NCBI GenBank assembly: GCA_965228695.1
Contig: CBDDIB010000002.1
Coordinates: 1,302,001 to 1,366,000, forward strand
Direction: 5' to 3'
Source: JAJFJD01 sp965228695
GTDB taxonomy: Bacteria > Pseudomonadota > Alphaproteobacteria > UBA8366
DNA: 64,000 nucleotides
The notes beneath the pieces were generated by a model that saw only the letters and a list, made by a program, of their open reading frames with translations, ran no database searches and was not told the origin of the DNA. This document shows, piece after piece, positions 26,557-35,105 of the stretch (position 1 is the stretch's first letter; the number at the start of each line of letters is the position of its first letter). Both the position numbers and the translations under genes were made by a program.

Positions 26557-27564
26557 TTAATTTCCGGCGAAGGCCGCGGATGCCTTGCCCGCTTCGCTTC
26601 GGATGCAGCGAACCGCGCGCGTTTCCGAAAGTGTTTCCAGCGGCGGCACCGACGCCGTGCAGGCGTCTTCGACGAACGGACAGCGGGGTGCGAAGGTGCA
26701 TTCCGACGGCGGCGCCTCGAGATTGGGCGGCGATCCCGGAATCGCTTCCAGACGAAGGCCGCGCGACGCGCTGTGTATGGTCGAGGCGAGCAGCCCTTGC
26801 GTGTAGGGGTGCACCGGCGATTGTACGACATCCGCCAGCGGACCGGTCTCCACGATTTGGCCGCCATACATGACGGCGAGCCGGGACGACACCTCGATCG
26901 CCACGCCGACATCATGCGTGACGAAAATGATGCTGAGACCCAATTCTTCCTGTAGTTGGGCGAGCAACAGCAACACCTGAATCTGCACCGTTGCGTCCAA
27001 TGCTGTTGTCGGCTCGTCCGCGAGCAATAGTTTCGGTCGGCAGGATAGGGCCAGTGCGATCATCGCTCGCTGGCGCATGCCGCCGGACATTTCATGGGGA
27101 TAGGTGTCGAGCCGCTGCTTGGCCGATGGAATGCGCACAAGTTCGAGCAACTCGAGCGCGCGCTTCCGGGCTTCGCTCTGGCTCGTGTCCTCGTGATGCA
27201 CGATCGTTTCGCAAATCTGATCGCCGATCGTGTAAACCGGATCGAACGCGGTAGCGGGTTCCTGGAATATCATCGCGACTTCCGAGCCGCGCAGCTCTGC
27301 GAGCTGTTTGCGGGGCATCGTCAGGACATCTTCGCCGTCCAGCCAGATCGAACCGCTGAGAACGGCGTTGCGGGGCGGCAGCAATTTTTGGATCGACCGG
27401 AGCGTCACGCTCTTGCCGGACCCGGATTCGCCGAGGATGCCGAGCACTTCGCCCCGCGCCAGGTCGAAGGATACGCCGTTGACCGCATGGACCGTGCGCT
27501 CGCGGGAGACGAACTTCACATGCAAGTCCCGCACGTCCAGCAGGATGTCGCGGTCATCCGGCAT
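26557..27564 (-). CDS. ABC transporter ATP-binding protein, OppD/DppD type
   Basis: This 335-residue ATPase has Walker A GESGSGKS, Q-loop MIFQEP, signature MSGGMRQRAM, Walker B LLLADEPTTALD and H-loop VTHDV, followed by the C-terminal oligopeptide-transporter domain with a Cys cluster (CTFAPRCPFVEDAC). ATG 27564 is chosen over an upstream in-frame start (27657), because it matches the usual family N-terminus and overlaps the OppF-like gene by only 11 bases. It powers the permeases at 23054-24937, although it is encoded on the other strand. Confidence 0.9.
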   Translation of the reverse strand: MPDDRDILLDVRDLHVKFVSRERTVHAVNGVSFDLARGEVLGILGESGSGKSVTLRSIQKLLPPRNAVLSGSIWLDGEDVLTMPRKQLAELRGSEVAMIFQEPATAFDPVYTIGDQICETIVHHEDTSQSEARKRALELLELVRIPSAKQRLDTYPHEMSGGMRQRAMIALALSCRPKLLLADEPTTALDATVQIQVLLLLAQLQEELGLSIIFVTHDVGVAIEVSSRLAVMYGGQIVETGPLADVVQSPVHPYTQGLLASTIHSASRGLRLEAIPGSPPNLEAPPSECTFAPRCPFVEDACTASVPPLETLSETRAVRCIRSEAGKASAAFAGN

Positions 27565-28627
27565 AGGAAAGCTCCCGGGCCATATCGCCGCCGGCTTTCG
27601 TATGGCCCGACCCCTCCTGCCATAAATGACAGGCCACGCGGCGCGTGCCGTCGCCATCCCGGATCAGCGGCGGCACTTTCTCGGCACAGACGGGCTCGGC
27701 GAAGGGGCACCGGGTGTGGAAGCGGCAACCGGACGGCGGCCGGATCGGGTTTGGGGGATCGCCCGTGATCGGCGCTTCCTTGGTGCGCCGGTTCGGGTCC
27801 ATCGTCGGCTGTGCCATCAACAGGGCCTTGGTGTAGGGATGGCGGGGGTCCTCGTAGACCTGCTCCACGTCGCCGATCTCGACGATCTCGCCGAGATACA
27901 TGACCATCACCTTGTCGCTGATATAGCGGACGACGTTGAGATCGTGGCTGATGAAGATATAGGTAAGGTCGAGTTGTTGCTTCAGGTCGACCAAAAGGTT
28001 CAGCACCTGCGCTTCGACGGACTTGTCGAGCGCCGACACCGCTTCGTCGAGGATCAGCAGCCGGGGGTCGAGCGCCAGGGCGCGCGCGATGTTGACCCGC
28101 TGCCGCTGACCGCCGGAAAGCTCGTGCGGATAGCGATGGACAAAGAGGCGAGGTTCGAGCCCCACCTTTTCAAGGATCACGATTGCCCGCTCGTTAGCTT
28201 CATCACGGGGAACGCCCGCGCTGATTGGACCGAAGGCGATCGACTCTTCGATCGGCAGTCTTGGATTCAGCGACGCGTAGCTATCCTGGAAGACCATCTG
28301 GACCCGGCTGCGCATTTCCCGGATCGGCAGGCCGCCGGGATCGCCGATTGTCTCGCCGTCGAGGATGACCGTTCCTTCGTCGGGGTCGATCAGGCGGATC
28401 AACAGGCGGGCCATGGTCGATTTTCCGCATCCCGATTCACCGACGACGCCGAGGGTTTCGCCCTTTTGTACGTCAAAGGAGATACCGTCCACCGCTCGGA
28501 CGGGGGGAGATTCGCCAAAAGCCGGCAAGGCCCGTTTGGTCGAAAAATATTTGCGCAGGTTCTGGACCTGCAGGAGGGGCCGCGACGGTTCTTCCTCGGT
28601 GTGGTCCTGGCTCTCGGTGATCGGCAT
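27554..28627 (-). CDS. ABC transporter ATP-binding protein, OppF/DppF type
   Basis: This 357-residue ATPase has Walker A GESGCGKS, signature LSGGQRQRVN, Walker B LLILDEAVSALD (DEA where DEP is usual) and FISHDLNV, and ends with the peptide-ABC C-terminal domain (CRFHTRCPFAEPVC). Transcribed ahead of the OppD-like gene, it forms the heterodimeric motor with it. ATG 28627 lies at the end of a 257-base gap that must contain the promoter for this two-gene unit. This splits the transporter into two convergent transcripts. Confidence 0.9.
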   Translation of the reverse strand: MPITESQDHTEEEPSRPLLQVQNLRKYFSTKRALPAFGESPPVRAVDGISFDVQKGETLGVVGESGCGKSTMARLLIRLIDPDEGTVILDGETIGDPGGLPIREMRSRVQMVFQDSYASLNPRLPIEESIAFGPISAGVPRDEANERAIVILEKVGLEPRLFVHRYPHELSGGQRQRVNIARALALDPRLLILDEAVSALDKSVEAQVLNLLVDLKQQLDLTYIFISHDLNVVRYISDKVMVMYLGEIVEIGDVEQVYEDPRHPYTKALLMAQPTMDPNRRTKEAPITGDPPNPIRPPSGCRFHTRCPFAEPVCAEKVPPLIRDGDGTRRVACHLWQEGSGHTKAGGDMARELSYAG

Positions 28628-28884
28628 GGCTGTTCCTTGCGCGCGCCCCGGTGCGATCGGGGATTACAGGGATTTGCGCAAGATGCGTGCCATTGCCGTA
28701 TGGGCCTTCTTCGATGCGGCGGCAAAGGAAAACAAAAGCGTTTGGGCCGATTCTTCCGGCCGGTCGGCAGTAACGGAAAAGCCGACCCCGCGCCCCATCG
28801 TATCTTGCTCAGGAATTATCCCGGTAACGGTGCCGGTTGATCAAGGATTAAGCAACCATCATCCGTCGAATAAGGATCTGCCGG

Positions 28885-30135
28885 TTACCCCAATGCCTTT
28901 ATGGCCGCGTCGACGCCCGCGCCGGGGGGCGCCTCGTAGCCGTGCCGGCGCAATGTAACCTCGAGCGCGGCGAGGCAGGACAGCACGCTTTGCCGCCGGC
29001 AGACATATCCCATGGTTCCGATACGCCAGATCTTGCCGTGCAGGGGGCCGAAGGACGTGCCGATCTCGATGCCGAAATCCTCCAGCATCGCGTTCCGGAC
29101 GTCATCGCCGGCGACGGCGTCCGGAATGTAGACGCCGGTCACGTTATCCATCCGGTGATCCGGATCGCCATAGAGCCGCAGGCCCATCGCTTCCAGCCCG
29201 GCGCGGAGGCCCAGGCTCACATGGCGGTGGCGGGCCCAAACATTTTCCAGGCCCTGTTCCAATATGACCCGAAGCGATTCCCGAGCGGCATACAGCATCG
29301 ACGTGGATTCGGTGTGATGGTTGAGCCGCGCCTCGCTCCAATAATCCATCAGCATCGGCAGGTCGAAATAGTTCGATTGAATGCGGGGTCCGTTACCGGC
29401 TTCGAAATCCGGCGGCCGAATGCCGGCCTCCACATGCTTGCGGTCTTTCAAGCGGTCGACGACGCGCGCATTGAAGGTGATGGGCGCCGAGCCCGGCGGT
29501 CCCGACAGGCATTTCTGCAGGCCGGCGGACGCGATATCGATCTGCCAGGCATCCACCTCGAACGGCATGCCGCCGATGGTCGCGGTGGTGTCGACGAAAA
29601 GCATCGCGTCATGGGCGCGGCAGATCGGCCCGATTTCGTCCAGGGGCTGGGCCATCGTAGTCGACGTGTCGCCATGCACCATCGCGACGAGGCTCGGCTT
29701 GTTCTGTTTTATCGCGGCCTCGATCGTTTCAGCCGGGAACACGCTGCCCCATTCGGTTTCCAGCGATGTGACTTTGGCGCCGCAGCGGCCGGCGATCTCG
29801 GTGAGCAAATGTCCGAACCGGCCGAATATCGGGACGAGAACCGTGTCGCCCGGCGTGATGAGCGAACTCATCGCCGCCTCGATCCCCGCCCGCGCGGTGC
29901 CGTTGATCAGGAAGCTCCATCGGTTTTCGGTCCGGAAAATCTGCCGGACCAAAGCCATGGTTTCGTCCATGTATTGCGTGAATTGCGGGTCGAACTGACC
30001 CATCATCGGCATCGACATGGCGCGAAGGACTCGGGGATGAACATTTACCGGTCCCGGCCCCATGAGAAGCGAGGGGCGAGGATCGAGGTCGTCGAAGACG
30101 GTTATGTCCGTCCCTGATGGTTTTTGTTTGGTCAC
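28885..30135 (-). CDS. Alanine-glyoxylate / serine-pyruvate class V aminotransferase
   Basis: This 416-residue PLP enzyme of fold type I, class V, has the family opening MGPGPVNVHPRVLRAMS, the aromatic/Ser loop STTMAQPLDEIGP, the Asp strand FVDTTATIGG, and the PLP Lys in AGLQKCLSGPPG near residue 208. It would move an amino group between alanine, serine or aspartate and glyoxylate, pyruvate or hydroxypyruvate. Purine or amino-acid nitrogen catabolism is a likely setting. It starts at GTG 30135; an internal ATG (MGPGPV) is less likely. It stands alone on the minus strand. Confidence 0.88.
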   Translation of the reverse strand: MTKQKPSGTDITVFDDLDPRPSLLMGPGPVNVHPRVLRAMSMPMMGQFDPQFTQYMDETMALVRQIFRTENRWSFLINGTARAGIEAAMSSLITPGDTVLVPIFGRFGHLLTEIAGRCGAKVTSLETEWGSVFPAETIEAAIKQNKPSLVAMVHGDTSTTMAQPLDEIGPICRAHDAMLFVDTTATIGGMPFEVDAWQIDIASAGLQKCLSGPPGSAPITFNARVVDRLKDRKHVEAGIRPPDFEAGNGPRIQSNYFDLPMLMDYWSEARLNHHTESTSMLYAARESLRVILEQGLENVWARHRHVSLGLRAGLEAMGLRLYGDPDHRMDNVTGVYIPDAVAGDDVRNAMLEDFGIEIGTSFGPLHGKIWRIGTMGYVCRRQSVLSCLAALEVTLRRHGYEAPPGAGVDAAIKALG

Positions 30136-30263
30136 GGTGTTGTCCTGCGCAGCGAAAACCGGAGCGGTGTCCCGTCACCATATATATCCCGCTGTCCGGG
30201 CCGCAACGGGCATTTCCGGCAGGCTGCCCGCCCGCCGGGTTCTCGCGGTTGTTTTTACGGCCG

Positions 30264-31130
30264 TCAGGAGTCGCCGAGGAAAGTGCCCATCCAGCGGTCG
30301 TAGTCGGCGTCGCGAGTCACGCGTTTCATCAAGTCGTCCGACGCAACACCCGGCAGATCGCCCGGCTCGGTACCGTCGCGCAATGCCTTCAATGTGTCGT
30401 GGACGGCCTGCACCGCGGCCATAAAGGGTTGGTGTCCCTGCAGGCAGACCCGGACGCCTTGCTTGCCCAGATAATCGATATCGGACAGTTCGGGTCCCCG
30501 GCCGCCCAGGATGAAGGGCAGGTCGACCGCCGACCGCAGGGCTTCAAGCTCGGCCTTCGTTTTCACGCCGACGAAGAACAGCGCGTCCACCCCGGCGGCT
30601 TCATACGCCTTGGCGCGGGCGACCGCGTCGTCGATGCCGGCGAGGGCGACGGCGCTGGTCCGGCCGGCGATCACGAGGTTCGGATCCTGGCGGCCTTCCA
30701 CCGCGGCGCGCATCTTGCCCACGCCTTCTTCGATCGAGATCATGCGGGAACTGCCGACCGTTCCGTAGGGCTGCGGCAACTCGGTGTCTTCGATCGAGAG
30801 GGCGGCGACACCGGCGGTTTCCAATTCTTCCACGGTTCGTTTCACGTTCATCGCATTTCCGTAGCCGTGGTCCGCGTCGACCAGCAGGGCCAGATTTCCG
30901 GCCCGGCAAATGCGATAAGCCTGATCGGCGAATTCCGACAGCGTGAGCACGATGATGTCGGGCGCGCCGAGGACGGTCATCGAGGCGACCGAGCCCGCGA
31001 ACATACCCACTTCGAAACCGAGATCTTCGGCGATCCGGGCGGAAATCGGGTCGAATACCGAACCGGGATGTACGCAGCGGTCTCCGGCCAGGAGCGTGCG
31101 AAACCGCTCCCGTCGTTCGGTCCAATGCAT
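30264..31130 (-). CDS. Isocitrate lyase / PEP mutase family protein, oxaloacetate-decarboxylase-like
   Basis: This 288-residue TIM-barrel enzyme of the ICL/PEPM superfamily has the metal-binding DADHGYGN motif near 87-94, the opening HPGSVFDPISARIAEDLGFE and IEDTELPQPYG near 120. It lacks the KKCGH motif of true isocitrate lyases. These features match the oxaloacetate-decarboxylase subgroup that includes Pseudomonas PA4872. It would convert oxaloacetate or a related 2-keto dicarboxylate. ATG 31130 is the start; 78 bases separate it from the neighbouring PLP enzyme gene. Confidence 0.85.
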   Translation of the reverse strand: MHWTERRERFRTLLAGDRCVHPGSVFDPISARIAEDLGFEVGMFAGSVASMTVLGAPDIIVLTLSEFADQAYRICRAGNLALLVDADHGYGNAMNVKRTVEELETAGVAALSIEDTELPQPYGTVGSSRMISIEEGVGKMRAAVEGRQDPNLVIAGRTSAVALAGIDDAVARAKAYEAAGVDALFFVGVKTKAELEALRSAVDLPFILGGRGPELSDIDYLGKQGVRVCLQGHQPFMAAVQAVHDTLKALRDGTEPGDLPGVASDDLMKRVTRDADYDRWMGTFLGDS

Positions 31131-31231
31131 GGCGTGAATTCCTCGTCTTTGTTGGTTTTGATTTCGATGCTGCCTTCTATATAGCGCATCGGCCGGGGTG
31201 TCGTCTTATGACGATTGCGCCAATCGTTGTC

Positions 31232-32512
31232 TCAGGACGCAACGCCCAGCAACATTTCCCGATAAGCCGTTTGATCGCCGAGGGTTTCCGCAAGCGTATC
31301 GAAGCTGTCGTCGACGGCCTTCGCCATCTTCTCCGGCCCGCCGAAGCGCGCCAGGGTGTCGGTCGGCAGGAACTTGATCATCAATGCCGCGGTCCCGGGT
31401 GGGATGCCGGCGAAATGCACGCTCACGATGCCGTGGTCGCGCAGCAGGATCATCGCCAGACCGGCTGTCGCCTCGTAAGGCACGATCGGCGCCTTGTTGA
31501 TGCCGGCCCGCGCCATCGCGGTCTCCAGGATCGCCTCGCCGGTCAGCTGCACGGTCACCGGCGTCCGGAACAGCGCCTCCGGTCCGAGCCGTTTTTCCAG
31601 CGCGTCGGCGACCTCCATCGTGTTATCGACCAGTTCGCGCACATTCGCGTGAGAATACTGCTTCAGGCTTTCGGCGACGGCAGGTAGGAGCATCTGCCGC
31701 GCCTCGTTGCCCATTTCATAGGCGCGGGTGCGCATCGCGGCGACGATATCCGATCGGCCGCCGACCACGCCGAGCCGCGGGCCGGTGGTGCCGTATTTAT
31801 CGAGCCCCGTCGCCGCGACATCCACGCCGAGTTCCAGGCTCCGCGGCTGATCGAAGATGGCAGGACCGACGCGGCCGCCGCCGGCATCGTCCAGCACGAC
31901 CGTGGCGCCGCAATCATGTGCAATCCGCACGATCTCCAGAATCTCGTCTGCGGGGAGAATTTCGTAGCTCACCGCCAGCCGGGTCAGAAAAACGACTTTG
32001 GGCTTTCCGAACTCTTCGACGGCGGCTTTGAATCCCTCCAGCCCAATCGAATCGTGAAATTCGCCCCGGCCATGCGCAACCGCCCGCTGCACAGCCGGAT
32101 GGCTGTAGCGCGGCGATACGCCGATCACCAGCTCTCCGTCACCGACCAGCACGTCGCCCGCGAGCAGCAGGCCGGCGGTTAGCCGATTGGTCACGAGGAT
32201 GTCATGCTTTTCGTTGCTGCCGCCCATATGAGCGAGGCCCAGCTCGCGGACGGTGTCGGTGTACAGCGCCGAAGCCATTTCGTCGTCGAGCAATGCGGCG
32301 TCGATCTCAGGCAGGTCCAGTTTGCGCTCGAGTCCGCTCAGCAGGTGGACACTGTCCGTCCCAAGCTCGGCGCGGCGTCGGCGGATATGTTCCCAGGCGA
32401 CGCGCAGTTTTCGCAGGTCGGACTCGGTATCGGGCAGGATATCGCCCCGTGCATAGGGCAGTCCGGGCGCGATCGGATTGCCGAAGGAATCGTGGTTCTC
32501 GCTCTTGGTCAT
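31232..32512 (-). CDS. PLP-dependent enzyme of the SelA/DgaE-like fold-type-I group
   Basis: This 426-residue protein contains VVLDDAGGGRVGP, followed by TGLDKYGTTGPRLGVVGG near residue 238, which matches the PLP-Lys and phosphate-loop pattern of the SelA / glucosaminate-ammonia-lyase branch. The N-terminal about 100 residues are charged. It is not a bona fide SelA on sequence, because the tRNA-binding region is not apparent. It probably performs a transaminase or lyase reaction on a small amino acid. A good GGAGGATC precedes ATG 32512. Its neighbours (aminotransferase, oxaloacetate-decarboxylase-like) suggest amino-acid catabolism. Confidence 0.7.
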   Translation of the reverse strand: MTKSENHDSFGNPIAPGLPYARGDILPDTESDLRKLRVAWEHIRRRRAELGTDSVHLLSGLERKLDLPEIDAALLDDEMASALYTDTVRELGLAHMGGSNEKHDILVTNRLTAGLLLAGDVLVGDGELVIGVSPRYSHPAVQRAVAHGRGEFHDSIGLEGFKAAVEEFGKPKVVFLTRLAVSYEILPADEILEIVRIAHDCGATVVLDDAGGGRVGPAIFDQPRSLELGVDVAATGLDKYGTTGPRLGVVGGRSDIVAAMRTRAYEMGNEARQMLLPAVAESLKQYSHANVRELVDNTMEVADALEKRLGPEALFRTPVTVQLTGEAILETAMARAGINKAPIVPYEATAGLAMILLRDHGIVSVHFAGIPPGTAALMIKFLPTDTLARFGGPEKMAKAVDDSFDTLAETLGDQTAYREMLLGVAS

Positions 32513-32747
32513 GCCGATCCTCCTTATGGCGGCATCGTCACGGCATTGTGGGAAGGCCGCCGTGATAACGCAAGTGGTCAGGGGTTTGCTTTAGGCCTCG
32601 GATGACTCCCGACCGACTTTGCGGGTAAACCGTAATCGGCCCTATCCGGTCCTTCCAACCCCGGATCGATCTTGTGATATCGTTGCGCGCAATCGGGCCG
32701 GCGAATGGCGTCGGGCGCCAACGAATAACAAGACGGATTATTCATTC

Positions 32748-33968
32748 ATGAAAATCATTGTCATTGGGGCCGGCATCGGCGGGTCGGCGCTTGCGCTCAG
32801 CATGCAGAAGGCCGGGCTCGACTTCGTTCTGTTGGAACAGGCGCCGGCCTTCAAGGAAGTGGGCGCCGGGATACAGCTCAGCCCGAACGGCGTGCGGATC
32901 CTCGAGATGCTTGGGTTGGCGGACGATCTTGCCGGGTTCTGCGCCGAACCGGATTTCCATAAATACACCGTGTGGGACACCGGCGAACTCATCCTGCGCA
33001 CGGCGTTGAAATCCCTCGTGCGCGAGGAATACGGCTATGCGTATTATCACGCGCACCGGTCCGATTTGATTGCGGCGCTGACCAAACCGCTGGACCGCAG
33101 CCGCCTAAAGACGAACACCAAGGTCACGGCCGTCGGACAGGATGGCGACACCGTTTGGGCCGAATGCGAAGACGGCAGCCGCCACGAGGGCGATGTGCTG
33201 ATCGGCGCGGACGGTATCCACTCGGTCGTGCGCGAACAAATTTTCAAACCCGATCCGCCGCGCGCGTCGGGGTATGTCACGTGGCGCGGTGTGGTCGATA
33301 CGCCGGACATCGCACATCTCGACATTCCGGTCTCGGCCTATGTCGACATGGGGCCGAAGCTGTCCTTCGTCTATTACTATGTCTCGGGCGGCCGGCAGTT
33401 GAACTGGCTGGCGCTTGGGCAGACCAACAACGAGAAGCGCGAATCCTGGTCGCAGAAAGCCAGCAAGGACGAAGTGCTCGCCGGGTTCGACGGCTGGTAC
33501 GACCGGCCGCGCAACCTGATCGAGGCGACCGACCAGCCGTTCGTCACCGCGCTGTACGACCGCAACCCGCTGGAGACATGGGTGACCGGCCGGATCGCCC
33601 TGATGGGGGATGCGGCGCATGCGATGCTGCCCTATCACGCACAGGGCGCCGTGCAATCGATCGAGGATGCCTGGGTTCTGGCGCGCAGCTTGGCACTCGG
33701 CGCGGATAACCCGGGGCAGGCGTTGGCGCATTACGAAAGCCTTCGGTTCGACCGGGCCAACCGCATCGTGCAGCATTCCCGCGCCGCCGAAGGCTGGTAC
33801 CACGTCGAAGATCCCGATGAAGTCGCGCGGCGCAACGATCGCTTCCGCCGCAACAACGAGAAATACGGCGACAAGATCACGCCGCAGCAGCACTGGCTCT
33901 ACAGCTACGATGCGGAAAAGGCCGTCCTCGGCACCGATCACGAATGGCGCGACTTGCCGCCCTGGTAG
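32748..33968 (+). CDS. FAD-dependent aromatic monooxygenase (salicylate-/6-hydroxynicotinate-hydroxylase type)
   Basis: This 406-residue class A flavoprotein monooxygenase has the N-terminal Rossmann motif VIGAGIGGSALAL (4-16), the FAD/NADH Asp-Gly motif GADGIHSVVRE near 155, and the C-terminal GDAAHAMLPYHAQGAVQSIED near 286-306. It would hydroxylate an aromatic acid using NAD(P)H and oxygen. ATG 32748 begins directly at the Rossmann strand. It lies beside a convergent LysR gene (33978) and is not in a full ring-cleavage cluster, so the substrate is unknown. Confidence 0.87.
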   Translation: MKIIVIGAGIGGSALALSMQKAGLDFVLLEQAPAFKEVGAGIQLSPNGVRILEMLGLADDLAGFCAEPDFHKYTVWDTGELILRTALKSLVREEYGYAYYHAHRSDLIAALTKPLDRSRLKTNTKVTAVGQDGDTVWAECEDGSRHEGDVLIGADGIHSVVREQIFKPDPPRASGYVTWRGVVDTPDIAHLDIPVSAYVDMGPKLSFVYYYVSGGRQLNWLALGQTNNEKRESWSQKASKDEVLAGFDGWYDRPRNLIEATDQPFVTALYDRNPLETWVTGRIALMGDAAHAMLPYHAQGAVQSIEDAWVLARSLALGADNPGQALAHYESLRFDRANRIVQHSRAAEGWYHVEDPDEVARRNDRFRRNNEKYGDKITPQQHWLYSYDAEKAVLGTDHEWRDLPPW

Positions 33969-33977
33969 CGCAGGCGT

Positions 33978-34877
33978 TCAGTTGATTGCCGGGTCGGCGC
34001 GCAGGCGGTCGACCATGAAATCGACGAAGGCGCGCACCTTGGAGGACACCATCCGCCCTTCCTGGTGGATCACGTGAATCGGCACGGGCGGCAATTCGTA
34101 GGCGCGCAGTACGGTTTCCAGCCGACCCGCGTCGATGTCGCGCGCGACCTGATAGGACAGCACTTGCGATACGCCCCAGCCGCGTACCGCCATCGCGATC
34201 GCCGCGTCATTGGTGTTCACCCGCAGTTGCGGCGCGATCCGGATCGGAAGCGGCGTGCCGTTTTCCTGGAACGGCCACTCGCGGGCGGTTTCGATCGCGA
34301 TAGACTGAATGAGCCGATGCTGCGCCAGGTCGCGTGGGTGCGTCGGAACGCCATGCGCCTTCAGATAGGACGGCGCGGCGAAGACGACCCGGCGCACCGT
34401 CCCGACGCGGACGGCGGTCAGGGACGAATCCGGCAGGTTGCCGATCCGGATCGCGATATCCTGCCCTTCATCGATTAGGTTGACGATGCGGTCGACGAAC
34501 AACGCCTGGCACGTGACGGCCGGATACTGGTCCAAAAAATCGCCCAGGATCGGTGTGACGTACAACCGGCCGAACAAGGCCGGCGCGGTCACCCGCAACT
34601 CCCCGCGCGGCGCGGCGTGGGAGCCGACGGCCGCTTCCTCCGCTTCCGCCATCTCGTCGAGGATGCGGCGGCAATCCTGCACGAACCGGGCGCCGCTCTC
34701 CGTCAGCCGGACTGATCGCGTCGTCCGGATCAACAGCCGCGTGCCGATGCGTTCCTCCAGCGCGGAGACGGCGCGGGTCACGGCGGGCGGCGACATCGCC
34801 AGGGCACGGGCCGCGGCGGCGAATCCGCCATGTTCCGCCACGGCGGCGAAGACCTGAATTTCCCGAAACCGGTCCAT
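33978..34877 (-). CDS. LysR-family transcriptional regulator
   Basis: This 299-residue LTTR has the N-terminal DNA-binding domain (FREIQVFAAVAEHGGFAAAARAL... PPAVTRAVSALEER) and a C-terminal effector-binding domain. Its opening resembles the CrgA/DmlR-like subgroup. It is divergent from the SnoaL-flavin monooxygenase gene at 35106, with a 228-base shared promoter region, so that gene is its most likely target. It converges with the salicylate-hydroxylase-like gene, nine bases apart. Confidence 0.88.
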   Translation of the reverse strand: MDRFREIQVFAAVAEHGGFAAAARALAMSPPAVTRAVSALEERIGTRLLIRTTRSVRLTESGARFVQDCRRILDEMAEAEEAAVGSHAAPRGELRVTAPALFGRLYVTPILGDFLDQYPAVTCQALFVDRIVNLIDEGQDIAIRIGNLPDSSLTAVRVGTVRRVVFAAPSYLKAHGVPTHPRDLAQHRLIQSIAIETAREWPFQENGTPLPIRIAPQLRVNTNDAAIAMAVRGWGVSQVLSYQVARDIDAGRLETVLRAYELPPVPIHVIHQEGRMVSSKVRAFVDFMVDRLRADPAIN

Positions 34878-35105
34878 CCGATTATTCCATTTTTCGGAAG
34901 AGATGATCGAAAATTACACGCACTCAAACAGACAGGCAAACAAACGGCGGCGGGACATTCACCGCCTCATCCGCATGACGCGCGGTCTCGGCATCCGGGG
35001 CGGGTTTCGCAGTGCCGGCGCCGGTCATTGGCGCCCGCCGATGACTCTCGGCTAAAATCCAGCCGTGCCGACTTAAGGTTGCGGCCGATACGCAAGAGGA
35101 CATTG

